The position numbers and the translations under genes are program-made. The notes beneath the pieces were generated by a model. The model saw only the letters and a list, made by a program, of their open reading frames with translations, was not told where the DNA came from and searched no databases. From contig CAMCWC010000006.1 of assembly GCA_945882415.1 (NCBI GenBank), forward strand, positions 1 to 64,000: a stretch of DNA of 64,000 bases, read 5' to 3'. Position 1 is the stretch's first letter. The number at the start of each line of letters is the position of its first letter. Of the stretch, positions 35,430 through 44,070 are shown one piece after another. The stretch comes from Chthonomonas calidirosea. GTDB taxonomy: Bacteria > Armatimonadota > Fimbriimonadia > Fimbriimonadales > Fimbriimonadaceae.

Positions 35430-35453
35430 GTAGCGCATGCGTCCCGCCTGCGT
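35430..35453 (+). repeat. Short dispersed repeat, left copy beside the MazEF module
   Basis: GTAGCG, then a variable stretch, then TCCCGCCTGCGT; 24 bases matching the copy at 36166-36189 at 21 positions. It lies six bases after asnS. Direct orientation of both copies around the toxin-antitoxin genes suggests that the module was inserted at, or moves with, this element. A looser relative occurs near 11570. Confidence 0.55.
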
Positions 35454-35535
35454 CGGGAAGTTGAATCTACGACGTCTCTGCTTCGGTCCAGAATTTGGCT
35501 ACCCGAGAACGAAGAGCTATGGGAACGGGCAGAGA

Positions 35536-35883
35536 TTAGAGTGCAAGCTCCGCTCGGAGGGCAGCGTCCACTTTTGATAATAACCTCGGCTCCAGAATTC
35601 CAAACTTTCGGATTAGCCTCGACTTCGAGACCGTGAAAACCTGCTCACAGCGAACGATTCCGGCCTTGCTTAGACCATTTAGACGGCTAGGTTCGACGGA
35701 GATGTGGAGCAAATCATCAACGGCGGGAGTCGTCGACATGGCGAGAACGATCGTGTTGTCGAAATACTCCAACTCGTTCGCTTCGTTGGCTTGGATGATG
35801 AGAGACGGACGGGTGCCAGCCTGCTCTGATCCGCGATGCGGCTCCCAACTGACTAGCCAAATTTCTCCGCGATGAACTTTCAA
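35536..35883 (-). CDS. MazF/PemK-type endoribonuclease toxin
   Basis: 115 residues of the MazF fold: VHRGEIWLVSWEPHRGSEQAGTRP at the start with the RG(E)IW and G...RP residues of the active site, SLIIQANEANE, TIVLAMSTT and the SRLIRKFGIL segment. Such toxins cut mRNA at short motifs and are neutralised by the partner. The ATG overlaps the antitoxin stop (35880-35883). Cytoplasmic. The C-terminus looks complete. Confidence 0.92.
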   Translation of the reverse strand: MKVHRGEIWLVSWEPHRGSEQAGTRPSLIIQANEANELEYFDNTIVLAMSTTPAVDDLLHISVEPSRLNGLSKAGIVRCEQVFTVSKSRLIRKFGILEPRLLSKVDAALRAELAL

Positions 35884-36137
35884 TCGCTCGATCCCGAGAG
35901 CGCAATTTCGGCTTGTGCAGAGTGGGCGTACTCGACAGAGTTGTACTCTTTCCCTTGCTCGGCAATCTTTTTGAAAGCCTCTGAGAGCCTCTTTGACTTT
36001 TCTCTGAGGATTGTGGCTTGGAGCTCTTCTTCAACGACACGATTCATGCTCAATCCTCGAGCCGTCGCCAGATCTTTGAGGCCCTGGAAGGTCGCTTCGG
36101 TTAACCGTAAACTAACGGCTCGCTGAACGGCTGCCAT
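35880..36137 (-). CDS. Ribbon-helix-helix antitoxin partner of the MazF-like toxin
   Basis: 85 residues. QRAVSLRLTEATFQGLKDLA and RGLSMNRVVEEELQ form a beta-helix-helix DNA-binding unit (residues 4-40). A charged helical tail (KSKRLSEAFKKIAEQGKE) probably wraps the toxin. It is the first gene of the pair, as usual, and should repress its own promoter. The intergenic region upstream holds the right copy of the short repeat. Confidence 0.85.
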   Translation of the reverse strand: MAAVQRAVSLRLTEATFQGLKDLATARGLSMNRVVEEELQATILREKSKRLSEAFKKIAEQGKEYNSVEYAHSAQAEIALSGSSD

Positions 36138-36165
36138 AAGAAAATGATATCAGATGTTGCTACAA

Positions 36166-36189
36166 GTAGCGTAGGCTTCCCGCCTGCGT
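36166..36189 (+). repeat. Short dispersed repeat, right copy beside the MazEF module
   Basis: GTAGCG, variable stretch, then TCCCGCCTGCGT, in the same orientation as the copy at 35430. It lies 28 bases upstream of the antitoxin start codon, so it also overlaps the expected promoter region of the module. Confidence 0.55.
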
Positions 36190-36311
36190 TTGATCTGTTG
36201 TAGGCAAAACCAAGTCTTGGCTGTGCGAACTAACCCGAGACGGGTGAGCTACGGAACGAGTAACGGACTGGGGCAGCTTTGCCCGGGCACGGTACCCTCG
36301 CATCGAGACCG

Positions 36312-38318
36312 TTGAAACGATTTCCGCTATTTCAAGGCTTTGATCCGCGGATCAAGGCGGATCTTCAGCCGCATCGGCGGACCATTGCTATTGGGTTGGC
36401 TTGTGTTCTCGTGACTTCGTTGCTCGACGGACTCACAATTCCGCTGATCGAGCGGTCGTTTTCGAGCATTCAGGAAGCGGCGCCAAGGGCTTTGAGTGAA
36501 GAGGCGCTTCTCACCAAACGGCGAGGGGAGCTGCGGGCGAGGGCTCGAGATCTGGCGGGATTGTTGGGGAAGAAGGAAGAGGAAACGCTCGTCGTCCTGA
36601 TGGAGGATGACGTCTTTCAGCGCGACACGAGCAAGCGCACATTGCCGGCTCGGCTCGCGGCCCGACTCCAGGTTCCAGAAGAAAAAGCAACCGAGGCCGT
36701 GAATGCGACGGCGAACAAGATTCAGGGCAACGCCGATGCGGTCCAGCGGCTCGGGCTGTACTCGTTCCTCGTGATTTTGGTCTTCGCGCTGAAGTACTGG
36801 TTCACGCGCGGGCAGGCGTTCTACATGAGCAAGGCCGGGGCGGCTTTGGCGGCGGATGTTCGAAAGAAGCTTTTTGCGAAGATTCAGCGGCTGCCGGTCA
36901 GCTTCTTTACCGACAAGCGGGCGGGTGCGATTCAGAGCGTGCTAACGAACGATGTTTCGGTCTACCAAAACTCGGTGAACATCATTCGCGACAGCATCGA
37001 TGCGCCGATTCGGGCGACGATTGCTTTCTGCTTTATCCTCTACTACCAGTGGCAACTGGCAGCAGTGGCAGCGCTCTTCATCCCGATCATGGCGTTCGTG
37101 ATCCAGAAGAATGGGCGAAAGGTCAAGGCAGCGCAAGGTCAGGCGCAGGATGATCTGGCGGAGGTTGCGGCGATGTCGACGGAAGCGCTAGCTGGGCATC
37201 GAGTTGTGAAGGCGTTTGCGGCGGAGTCGAGCGTGCTTGCGAGTTTTAGTGCGCTGACAGATCGGAGTTTGGGCAGCCAGCTTCACGCAGCGAGAACGAC
37301 GGCGGCGCTTCGGCCGCTGGTGGAGTTGCTCGGAGCGGGCGCGCTTGCGGCGGTTTTGTATCTGTGCGGTTGGCTCAGCTATCTTGGGCTGCTTCAACTG
37401 GGCCAGATTGCGGCGCTCATCTTCGCGCTTGACCGGATCAATCAGGGCTTCCGGAGTCTTGGGAATGTGGCCAACACATACAGCCAAGTAACGGCCGCGA
37501 GCGACCGGATGCATCGGGAAGTGCTCGATGTACCGGAACCATTGGATGCGGAGGGTTCTAAGTTAGTCCTGCCTTCGATTCAGGGGGCAATCGCTTTTGA
37601 GAACGTCACGTTCCGCTATCCGGACGGCACGCTCGCGCTGAACAACGTTACTTTTGAGATTCCGACTGGGACCTCGCTTGCCCTTGTAGGGCCCAGCGGA
37701 GCGGGTAAGAGCACCATTACGGACCTGCTTCTTCGGTTCTATGAACCAAGTGAAGGGCGGATCACACTGGACGGCACGGATATCTCCGAGCTCGACCCGA
37801 AGTGGTTGCGAGAGCAATTTGGCGTGGTGCCACAGCACACGTTCTTGTTTGCCGGAACGATTTCTGAAAACGTTCGGCTTGGCGCGCAAGCGGCTTCAGA
37901 TGAGGATGTGACTTGGGCGTTGGAGCAAGCGCACGCGGCGGAGTTTTCGCGCGAGTTGGCCGCACGGCCAACCAGTGAGCTTGGCGAATCTGGGGTCCGC
38001 CTGAGCGGCGGCCAACGGCAGCGAGTCGCGATTGCGCGGGCCATTGTGCGGAAGCCGCGAGTTCTCATTCTGGATGAAGCCACCAGCGCCCTTGATGCTG
38101 AGAGCGAAAAGGCGGTGACGGAAGCGTTGTACGAAGTGATGCAGGATCGAACAACACTGCTGGTCGCGCATCGATTGACTACCGCTGCCCGGGCAGATCG
38201 GATACTAGTTTTGCGTGCGGGAGAGGTGGTGGAGACCGGTTCGCACACGGAACTCATGGCGCGCGGTGGGTTCTATAACGCGCTGTTCCAAGCCTTTAGC
38301 GGAGGCACCCTCGCTTGA
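36312..38318 (+). CDS. ABC exporter, MsbA-like half transporter
   Basis: About 668 residues from TTG 36312 (a TTG at 36279 would add 11 residues but lies in a GGGCA/TGCCC hairpin). The membrane domain spans roughly residues 20-350, with an unusual ~85-residue hydrophilic insertion after the first helix (residues ~50-135, EEALLTKRRGELRARARDL...). The ATPase domain has GPSGAGKSTITDLLLRFYEP, LSGGQRQRVAIARAIV and LILDEATSALDAESE, with the H-loop VAHRL. It probably flips lipid or exports a drug or peptide at the inner membrane. The stop overlaps the next ATPase gene (TTGA). Confidence 0.9.
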   Translation: MKRFPLFQGFDPRIKADLQPHRRTIAIGLACVLVTSLLDGLTIPLIERSFSSIQEAAPRALSEEALLTKRRGELRARARDLAGLLGKKEEETLVVLMEDDVFQRDTSKRTLPARLAARLQVPEEKATEAVNATANKIQGNADAVQRLGLYSFLVILVFALKYWFTRGQAFYMSKAGAALAADVRKKLFAKIQRLPVSFFTDKRAGAIQSVLTNDVSVYQNSVNIIRDSIDAPIRATIAFCFILYYQWQLAAVAALFIPIMAFVIQKNGRKVKAAQGQAQDDLAEVAAMSTEALAGHRVVKAFAAESSVLASFSALTDRSLGSQLHAARTTAALRPLVELLGAGALAAVLYLCGWLSYLGLLQLGQIAALIFALDRINQGFRSLGNVANTYSQVTAASDRMHREVLDVPEPLDAEGSKLVLPSIQGAIAFENVTFRYPDGTLALNNVTFEIPTGTSLALVGPSGAGKSTITDLLLRFYEPSEGRITLDGTDISELDPKWLREQFGVVPQHTFLFAGTISENVRLGAQAASDEDVTWALEQAHAAEFSRELAARPTSELGESGVRLSGGQRQRVAIARAIVRKPRVLILDEATSALDAESEKAVTEALYEVMQDRTTLLVAHRLTTAARADRILVLRAGEVVETGSHTELMARGGFYNALFQAFSGGTLA

Positions 38319-39079
38319 CGCCATTGTTGAAGGTCGAGGGCCTAAGCGCGGGGTACCGCGACAAAGTCGTTCTGAGGGACATCTCTTTCGAGGTCTTTCC
38401 GGGTGAGAGCCTAGCGCTGATCGGGCCGAACGGGAGCGGGAAATCGACCCTGCTGAACTCAATTTGCGGTGGAGTCAAGCCAACGGCGGGCGAGATAACG
38501 CTCCAAGGGAAGTCGTTGCAAAGCCAAAAGTCGGATGAAATCGCGCGGCAAATCGCATTCGTGCCGCAGGATGAGACTCCGCCGTTCGCGTTCACCGTTC
38601 AAGAAGTCGTGAGCATGGGGCGGATGGTTCGGGGGAATGGGCTGTTCGAATCAGATGCGGACCGGGAAACGGTCGTGCGGGCGATGGAGATTGCGGACTG
38701 TATCCACGTTGCCGGGCGGCGAATGTCGGAGGTCAGCGGCGGAGAACGGCAGAGGGCGTTGGTCGCGAGGGCGATTGCTCAGGAGTCTGATCTACTGCTT
38801 CTTGATGAGCCTACAAGTCACCTGGACATTGCGCACCAGCTTGGAGTCGCAGATTTGGTGGCCCGGCATGTGGCCGACGGTGGCGCCGCGATTTCGGCGA
38901 TTCATGACTTGAATCTGGTTTCCAGAATGGCGAGTCGCTGTATTTTGATCTCGCAGGGTCAGATTGCGAAAGCGGGCTCGGTCGAGGAAGTTCTTGCCAG
39001 CCCGGAGCTTGACCAAGTGTTCTCGGTCAAGTTCCGGCGTGTTGAGCTAGATGGTGCCATGCACCTCATCGCCCACTGA
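38315..39079 (+). CDS. ABC transporter ATP-binding protein, FecE/BtuD type
   Basis: 254 residues. GPNGSGKSTLLNSICGGVKP, FVPQDETPPFAFTVQEVVSMGR (the Q-loop text of iron-siderophore, heme or B12 importers), VSGGERQRALVARAIAQ and LLLDEPTSHLDIAHQ. Permease and binding-protein genes are absent here, so the substrate is open. TTG 38315 overlaps the exporter stop, so the two are translationally linked although their classes differ. Confidence 0.88.
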   Translation: MTPLLKVEGLSAGYRDKVVLRDISFEVFPGESLALIGPNGSGKSTLLNSICGGVKPTAGEITLQGKSLQSQKSDEIARQIAFVPQDETPPFAFTVQEVVSMGRMVRGNGLFESDADRETVVRAMEIADCIHVAGRRMSEVSGGERQRALVARAIAQESDLLLLDEPTSHLDIAHQLGVADLVARHVADGGAAISAIHDLNLVSRMASRCILISQGQIAKAGSVEEVLASPELDQVFSVKFRRVELDGAMHLIAH

Positions 39080-39085
39080 GCGAGC

Positions 39086-39490
39086 TTAGTTTGGCTTTCG
39101 GGTCTTGTCGGTGTACCACTGCGTGGAAATCGAAGAATCGCTAGGCACGGGCTTCGCCATGGTTTGCTTTGGCGTAGCCATGAGCGGAAGACCGGCGGTT
39201 GCTGGGTTCATTTTTCGCTCGATGTTCTTCTTCTTTTCTTCAGCTTCGGCTAGGAAGGTTTCCTTATCCTTTTCCTTAGGTTTTTCGTCGGCGATAGCCG
39301 CGCTGACGAGGTTATTGGTGGTTTTGCCAATAGATTCGGCAGTCGTGGTGCTTTCCGTTGGGGCAGCGGCGGTTGGCTTTGGCGCGAGGCTATCGAGCAG
39401 ACCGCTTTGGTACGCGTTAAAGCCAAAGGCCATGGCGAGGATGAGCACCAAGCTGATGATCAGGCCGGTTGGTTTAGATTGTTTCTTCAT
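39086..39490 (-). CDS. Single-pass membrane protein with disordered tail
   Basis: 134 residues, family not recognised. A basic start (KKQSKPTG) and one hydrophobic segment (LIISLVLILAMAFGFNAY) are followed by a Pro/Thr/Ala/Lys-rich tail (KPTAAAPTESTTTAES, KPKEKDKETFLAEAEEKKKN). The signature is that of an envelope anchor or linker protein. It is convergent with the ABC ATPase (6-base gap) and divergent from the glycosyltransferase. Confidence 0.7.
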   Translation of the reverse strand: MKKQSKPTGLIISLVLILAMAFGFNAYQSGLLDSLAPKPTAAAPTESTTTAESIGKTTNNLVSAAIADEKPKEKDKETFLAEAEEKKKNIERKMNPATAGLPLMATPKQTMAKPVPSDSSISTQWYTDKTRKPN

Positions 39491-39544
39491 GAGTTCAGGT
39501 CCAGAGAGCGCACAATAAAGCTACGTACTATTGTGAACCACTCA

Positions 39545-40651
39545 ATGGCCAAAGAGATTCCCAGAACCCGAATTGCCTTGGATGCTTCTTTGGCGTACGG
39601 AACCTCAACGGGAGACAGCACCTACTGGAGCGGGTTGATTGAGGGGCTTTCTCAGCTGTCGTTGGACCTTGAGATTTGCTTCGTGAGCCCGATTGCCGAG
39701 CCGCCAGAGTTTCCTGCATCCAGTCATTTGCGGTGGGTTCACGCTCCAGCAGGCTCGTCCCGATGGTGGAACCTGGTGACGTTTCCGCAGACGGTGCGAA
39801 AACTTGAGGCGAGCATTGCGCACACGCAGTACAGCATCAGCCCACTGATGCGAACTCCTGCCATCACGACGGTGCACGATGTCAGCTTCTTCATCGGCCC
39901 GCAGTGGTTTTCCGCGAAGAACCGAAACTTGCTTCAGTTGGGCGTCCGGTCGGCTTGTCGAAGGGCAAAACGAGTGATGACGGTTTCGGAGACGAGTCGG
40001 TCAGAAATCGAGCAGTACATTCCCGCGGCGAAGGGGAAGGTGCGCGCGGTGTACAACGCGACGCCAAGCTGGATCCAGCCGATGGATCGGGAGACGGCTC
40101 GGATGCAGGTGCAGTCCGAGTTTGGCGTCATGGAGCCCTATGTGCTGACGGTGGGCACACGCTGGGAGCGGAAGAACATGGATCTAGCTATTCGGGCCAT
40201 GTCTGGACTTCGGTCGGAGTTGCCGCATCGTCTCTTGGTCACCGGTAAAAAGGGAGCCAGCCGAGATGGGTACGGCGAGCGGGGAATCGCGACCGGGTAC
40301 GTGTCGAATCGGTCTCTGTCCGCGCTGTATTCCGCGGCGGAGTTATATTTGGCACCAAGCTTTCATGAAGGGTTTGGCATTCCCGTTCTAGAAGCATTTC
40401 GATGCGGCTGCCCGGTGCTTAGTAGCATGGGCGGGGCGTTGCCGGAAGTTGTGGCCAACGAGGAGGCGGTCATCCGTTCCTGGGAAACGCGGGACTGGAC
40501 GGCAAAAATTGAGCAGGTGCTATCCGACCCGAGTAAGCTCAAGCGAATGTCGGAGCAGGGTCGCGCGCGAGAACGCGATTTTAGCTGGACCTCTACCGCA
40601 GAGAAGACGTTGGCAGTTTATGCCGAGGTGCTTCAGGAGACCAAGAAATGA
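39545..40651 (+). CDS. GT4-family glycosyltransferase
   Basis: 368 residues from ATG 39545; the open frame upstream is antisense to the neighbouring gene. Typical GT-B features are TTVHDVSFF, VMTVSETSRSEIEQYIP, LTVGTRWERKNMDLAIRAM, GYVSNRSLSALYSAAELYLAPS and the donor motif FHEGFGIPVLEAFRCGCPVLSS. It transfers a sugar from a nucleotide donor; the acceptor is unknown. The stop overlaps the Trm112-like start (ATGA). Confidence 0.92.
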   Translation: MAKEIPRTRIALDASLAYGTSTGDSTYWSGLIEGLSQLSLDLEICFVSPIAEPPEFPASSHLRWVHAPAGSSRWWNLVTFPQTVRKLEASIAHTQYSISPLMRTPAITTVHDVSFFIGPQWFSAKNRNLLQLGVRSACRRAKRVMTVSETSRSEIEQYIPAAKGKVRAVYNATPSWIQPMDRETARMQVQSEFGVMEPYVLTVGTRWERKNMDLAIRAMSGLRSELPHRLLVTGKKGASRDGYGERGIATGYVSNRSLSALYSAAELYLAPSFHEGFGIPVLEAFRCGCPVLSSMGGALPEVVANEEAVIRSWETRDWTAKIEQVLSDPSKLKRMSEQGRARERDFSWTSTAEKTLAVYAEVLQETKK

Positions 40652-40848
40652 TTTCGGATCGAGTCCTTGCCCTACTTGCAAACCCCCTAGAGCCGGACCG
40701 TCCGCCGTTGCGACTTGAAGGCAACTACCTGATTTGCACCAAGACGGGGGTTGGATTCCCGATAATCGACGACATTCCCCGCTTGTTGCCCGAAAATGTG
40801 ATCCCCGCCGAAGAAATGAAAACACGACTGTTGGAGCAAAAATCATGA
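40648..40848 (+). CDS. Trm112/UPF0434-like small protein without the zinc cysteines
   Basis: 66 residues. [20 protein letters not shown] and [18 protein letters not shown] follow the Trm112 pattern. The usual Cys-Pro pair at the start (L-x-CP) is LANP here, and the text between lacks the second cysteine pair, so a zinc site is unlikely. It overlaps genes on both sides by four bases, between the glycosyltransferase and aroQ. Confidence 0.75.
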   Translation: MISDRVLALLANPLEPDRPPLRLEGNYLICTKTGVGFPIIDDIPRLLPENVIPAEEMKTRLLEQKS

Positions 40849-41297
40849 GTAGTCCGATGAAAGTCCTGGTTCTGCACGGACCAAACCTGAACATGACGGG
40901 CTTTCGCGAGCCGGATATTTACGGCAAGAAGCCGCTGGAAGAGATCGATAACGAGATTCGCGCCGCGGCGAAAGGGCTGAACATAGAGGTCCGAATCCTT
41001 CAATCGAACTCCGAAGGCATTCTGATCGACACGATTCAAGAGCACCGAAAGTGGGCGGAGGCGATTGTCATCAATCCCGGCGGTCTCACGCACTACAGCA
41101 TTTCGCTGCGAGACGCGCTTGCTAGTGTGCGACTTCCGGTTGTCGAAGTGCACCTCAGCAACGTTCACTCGAGGGAAGAATTCCGACGGATCTCGGTCAT
41201 CTCGCCGGTAGCGGTTGGGCAGATTGTCGGCTTCGGCGCGTTTAGTTACGAACTCGCACTTCATGCGCTTTTGAACTTGCGTAAGGAAATCGTTTGA
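40845..41297 (+). CDS. aroQ: 3-dehydroquinate dehydratase, type II
   Basis: Third step of the shikimate pathway. 150 residues from ATG 40845: [21 protein letters not shown] with the catalytic Tyr, [47 protein letters not shown] and [15 protein letters not shown]. The longer frame from 40734 overlaps the previous gene and is not used. The start overlaps the Trm112-like stop, and the stop overlaps the peptidase ATG by one base (TGATG). Confidence 0.96.
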   Translation: MSSPMKVLVLHGPNLNMTGFREPDIYGKKPLEEIDNEIRAAAKGLNIEVRILQSNSEGILIDTIQEHRKWAEAIVINPGGLTHYSISLRDALASVRLPVVEVHLSNVHSREEFRRISVISPVAVGQIVGFGAFSYELALHALLNLRKEIV

Positions 41298-42370
41298 TGA
41301 GCAACCTAGAAAAAATTCGTGCTCGAATCCCGGAAGGGGTCGATGCTCTCTTGGTCACCGAGATCGTCAACGTCGGTTGGCTCACCGGGTTCTCCGGTTC
41401 GGCGGGCAAGGCGATTGTGACGCGGAACGACGCTCGGTTCATCACCGATAGTCGGTACACGTTGCAGGCCAACGAGCAGGTCAGCTCGATGCCGGTTTTC
41501 AGCTTCCAGTCTCCGGTCCTAGATTCTGATTTCGTGCTTGAGAACCTCAAGGAACTTGGCGTGAAGTCGCTGGCCCTGGATCCCACGGTGATCACCTTCG
41601 ACGCGTGGCAAGAGTACGAGCAGAAATGGAGCGGAATCCAAATCTGGCCATCGAAGGGCGCCTTCGCCGGACTGCGCATGATAAAGTCCGCGGATGAAAT
41701 TGAGAAGCTTGAATCCGCGTGCAACCTTGCCGACGCTTGCTTCGATCATGTTCTTCGCCTGATTCAGCCTGGAGTCGCGGAACTTGATATCGCAATCGAG
41801 ATTGAATTCTTCTTCAAGCGACAAGGCGCAGGAATCGCTTTCGATCCGATCGTGGTCAGCGGCGAGCGCAGCGCTCGCCCTCATGGAGTTCCGAGCGAGA
41901 AGAAGTTGGAGATTGGCGACTTTGTCACCATGGACTTTGGAGCGAGTCTGAACGGCTATAACTCGGACATCACCCGAACCGTCGTTGTGGGCGAGGCTTC
42001 AGATCGGCACCGCGAGCACTATGCGGCGGTTCTGGAATCGCAAGTTGCGGTTCTTGAGCAGATGAAGGCTGGCATGACGGGTGCTCAGGTTGATGCCATT
42101 GCCCGGGACATTCTCACCAAGCACGAACTAGGCAAATTCTTTGGCCACGGCTTGGGCCATGGGCTTGGTCGCTTGGTCCATGACACGGGGCGCTTGTCTC
42201 CGACTAGCACGGATGTCATCGAGGTCGGGCAAGTTTGGACGATCGAGCCGGGAGCATATGTGCCGGGATTCGGTGGCGTGCGAATCGAAGATGACGTGGT
42301 AGTTGAGGAGAACGGCGTGCGGCGATTGACCCACTCCACGAAGGAACTGCTCGTTTTGCCTAACGTATGA
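41297..42370 (+). CDS. M24 metallopeptidase, Xaa-Pro aminopeptidase type
   Basis: 357 residues. An N-terminal creatinase-like domain (TEIVNVGWLTGFSGSAGKAI, RFITDSRYT) is followed by the pita-bread domain: FDPIVVSGERSARPHGVP, VTMDFGASLNGYNSDITRT, FFGHGLGHGLGRLVHD, WTIEPGAYVPGFGGVRIEDD. These supply the two Asp, one His and two Glu metal ligands. It removes N-terminal residues before proline. aroQ followed by this peptidase is a common bacterial order, often upstream of efp; here efp lies elsewhere. Confidence 0.95.
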   Translation: MSNLEKIRARIPEGVDALLVTEIVNVGWLTGFSGSAGKAIVTRNDARFITDSRYTLQANEQVSSMPVFSFQSPVLDSDFVLENLKELGVKSLALDPTVITFDAWQEYEQKWSGIQIWPSKGAFAGLRMIKSADEIEKLESACNLADACFDHVLRLIQPGVAELDIAIEIEFFFKRQGAGIAFDPIVVSGERSARPHGVPSEKKLEIGDFVTMDFGASLNGYNSDITRTVVVGEASDRHREHYAAVLESQVAVLEQMKAGMTGAQVDAIARDILTKHELGKFFGHGLGHGLGRLVHDTGRLSPTSTDVIEVGQVWTIEPGAYVPGFGGVRIEDDVVVEENGVRRLTHSTKELLVLPNV

Positions 42371-43212
42371 ATGCCGTCCAATCGAGAGTTGATCGGGTTG
42401 CGCTGAGCCAGGTTCGCCTTTGCGGACGGGGCTTGGCCATGACCCTGTCGCTCGCGGCCGGACAGCGGCTGGCCGTCGTGGGGCCAGGAGCATCGGGCAA
42501 ATCTCGGTTGCTGCGGGCAATCGCGGGACAGGATCGACTGGAAGAAGGGAGCGTTCACTCCGAAGGTGAGGTGTTCTTTCTTGAACCGGGAACGCTCTCG
42601 CCGAGGAGCAAGCCGCAAACGATTGCGAAGCGGACTCAAGAGAATTCAGCGTCGCAGTCCACGGAACTCCTCGTCGCAACACGGCTCTGGGATGTTCGGG
42701 CACATTCGGTTTCTGACCTTTCGCCAAGCCAAGAAGCCGCGGCGGAGACGCTTGCCCTTCTCAGCTCATCGGCAGATGTTCGGCTCTGGGATGGCCAGCT
42801 TGATGATCTGGACCCTTGGACCTTTGATTCGGTTTGGGGGCATTTAGAAAAGGGGAGCAGCGCGGGCGTTTGCGATGTCATCGCGACCCACCGGCCGGAA
42901 ATCGTGGAGCTTTGCGATGCGGTGATCGTGCTCAGCGCGCTTGAGGTGCGGTTTGCGGGGCGCGTGGAGGAGTTGCTGACTCGGGTGTCGGAGACCGAGA
43001 TGATCGTGCGGACGGAGCATCAAGGTGCGGTGCGGGCTTTGGTCTCGCCGTTCCAGGTTTCGGTCCAGCGGCACCCGGAAGGCTTGCTGATCCGTGCAGC
43101 AGAGGGCCAAGCGCTTGCCGCACGCCTGCTGGCGGAAGGGTACGGCGATGTGGAGTGCATCGTTATGAAGCCGGCCTCGGTTGGTGCTGCGCTTCGAACT
43201 CTGATCGCCTAA
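42367..43212 (+). CDS. Degenerate ABC-type ATPase
   Basis: 281 residues. Walker A is intact (VVGPGASGKSRLLRAIAG, 38-54), but the signature is SDLSPSQ (116-122) rather than LSGGQ. The Walker B position reads RLWDGQLDDLD, with Gly143 where the catalytic Glu should be. An H-loop-like VIATHRPE is retained. A C-terminal ~70-residue domain follows (MIVRTEHQGAVRALVSPFQ). It may bind ATP without efficient hydrolysis and serve a regulatory role. ATG overlaps the peptidase stop. No permease is adjacent. Confidence 0.8.
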   Translation: MNAVQSRVDRVALSQVRLCGRGLAMTLSLAAGQRLAVVGPGASGKSRLLRAIAGQDRLEEGSVHSEGEVFFLEPGTLSPRSKPQTIAKRTQENSASQSTELLVATRLWDVRAHSVSDLSPSQEAAAETLALLSSSADVRLWDGQLDDLDPWTFDSVWGHLEKGSSAGVCDVIATHRPEIVELCDAVIVLSALEVRFAGRVEELLTRVSETEMIVRTEHQGAVRALVSPFQVSVQRHPEGLLIRAAEGQALAARLLAEGYGDVECIVMKPASVGAALRTLIA

Positions 43213-43994
43213 GCAATTGTCCTTAGGTCTTCACTTCGTTTTGTAAATCCGCTGGCATCGAGGTACTCGAGAATCGGAATGATGTACTTTCGACTCGTGC
43301 CTAGGGCCTGACGCGCTTCGCTCGCGGTGAATTCCCGCTTTCCAAACGCCTCAAGCATCGTTTGTTGAATCGCCTCGATTTGCTCTGGCGAGTAGTACAT
43401 CTGCTCCGTGACCTCAATCGTTTGGTCCGCGAATGTGCCCAAGCGAAGGATTTCGGAGATGGCCGGAATCGGAACCACAAGCGCGCGGGCGATTTCTGCC
43501 GGGCTTAGAACGTTGACGGGATTCTGCTTCACGAAAGGCATGGCCCGCGCGAGAAGATCGACTTGCCGTGGAGTGAGTTCTAGGGTCAAGTCGGTGAGTC
43601 GGATGTGAAGTAGATCGATTCGGAGCGCGCCTCGGCTTTCTAGCAGGCTGACGATACGCTGCAGCGGCTTTCCGTGCCACGGCAAATCGACGGCTTTTGC
43701 AATGGCCTCGGCGTCAAAATACACGACGCGTAGGTCGGCGGATTGCTGGCGACGCAGTTCGTCCAAGAACCTTTCAGCGGCTTTGTCGAAGGTCTCCGGG
43801 ACCATCCAGAATCCGGCAAAGCTATGAAGCCGACCCTCGGCGAGGAGGGCTTCAAAACTGCTGCCCAGGTCTTGGCTTGTTTTTTTGAGGGCATCGCAAA
43901 CGTCGGCGGTAAACATGCCGAGGCGATGCTGTGCGATGGTGCGGTAGATCGATTCTTTTAGGTTTTGCGGTGCTGTCACCAATATCACGCTCAC
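43209..43994 (-). CDS. Free-standing SelB C-terminal winged-helix protein
   Basis: 261 residues made of winged-helix repeats. The last ~45 residues, EAFGKREFTASEARQALGTS then RKYIIPILEYLDASGFTKR, match the final RNA-binding winged helix of the selenocysteine elongation factor SelB closely. The EF-Tu-like GTPase part that SelB has at its N-terminus is absent, and no frame upstream supplies it. It may bind an RNA hairpin or DNA on its own. It overlaps the convergent ABC-like gene by four bases. Confidence 0.75.
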   Translation of the reverse strand: MSVILVTAPQNLKESIYRTIAQHRLGMFTADVCDALKKTSQDLGSSFEALLAEGRLHSFAGFWMVPETFDKAAERFLDELRRQQSADLRVVYFDAEAIAKAVDLPWHGKPLQRIVSLLESRGALRIDLLHIRLTDLTLELTPRQVDLLARAMPFVKQNPVNVLSPAEIARALVVPIPAISEILRLGTFADQTIEVTEQMYYSPEQIEAIQQTMLEAFGKREFTASEARQALGTSRKYIIPILEYLDASGFTKRSEDLRTIA

Positions 43995-44070
43995 GGCCCC
44001 GTTGCCGTACCTAGGTGTTACCCGATTGTGATATGTTTGGCCCAGACAACAGTCGCCGAACGTGGTTCGT

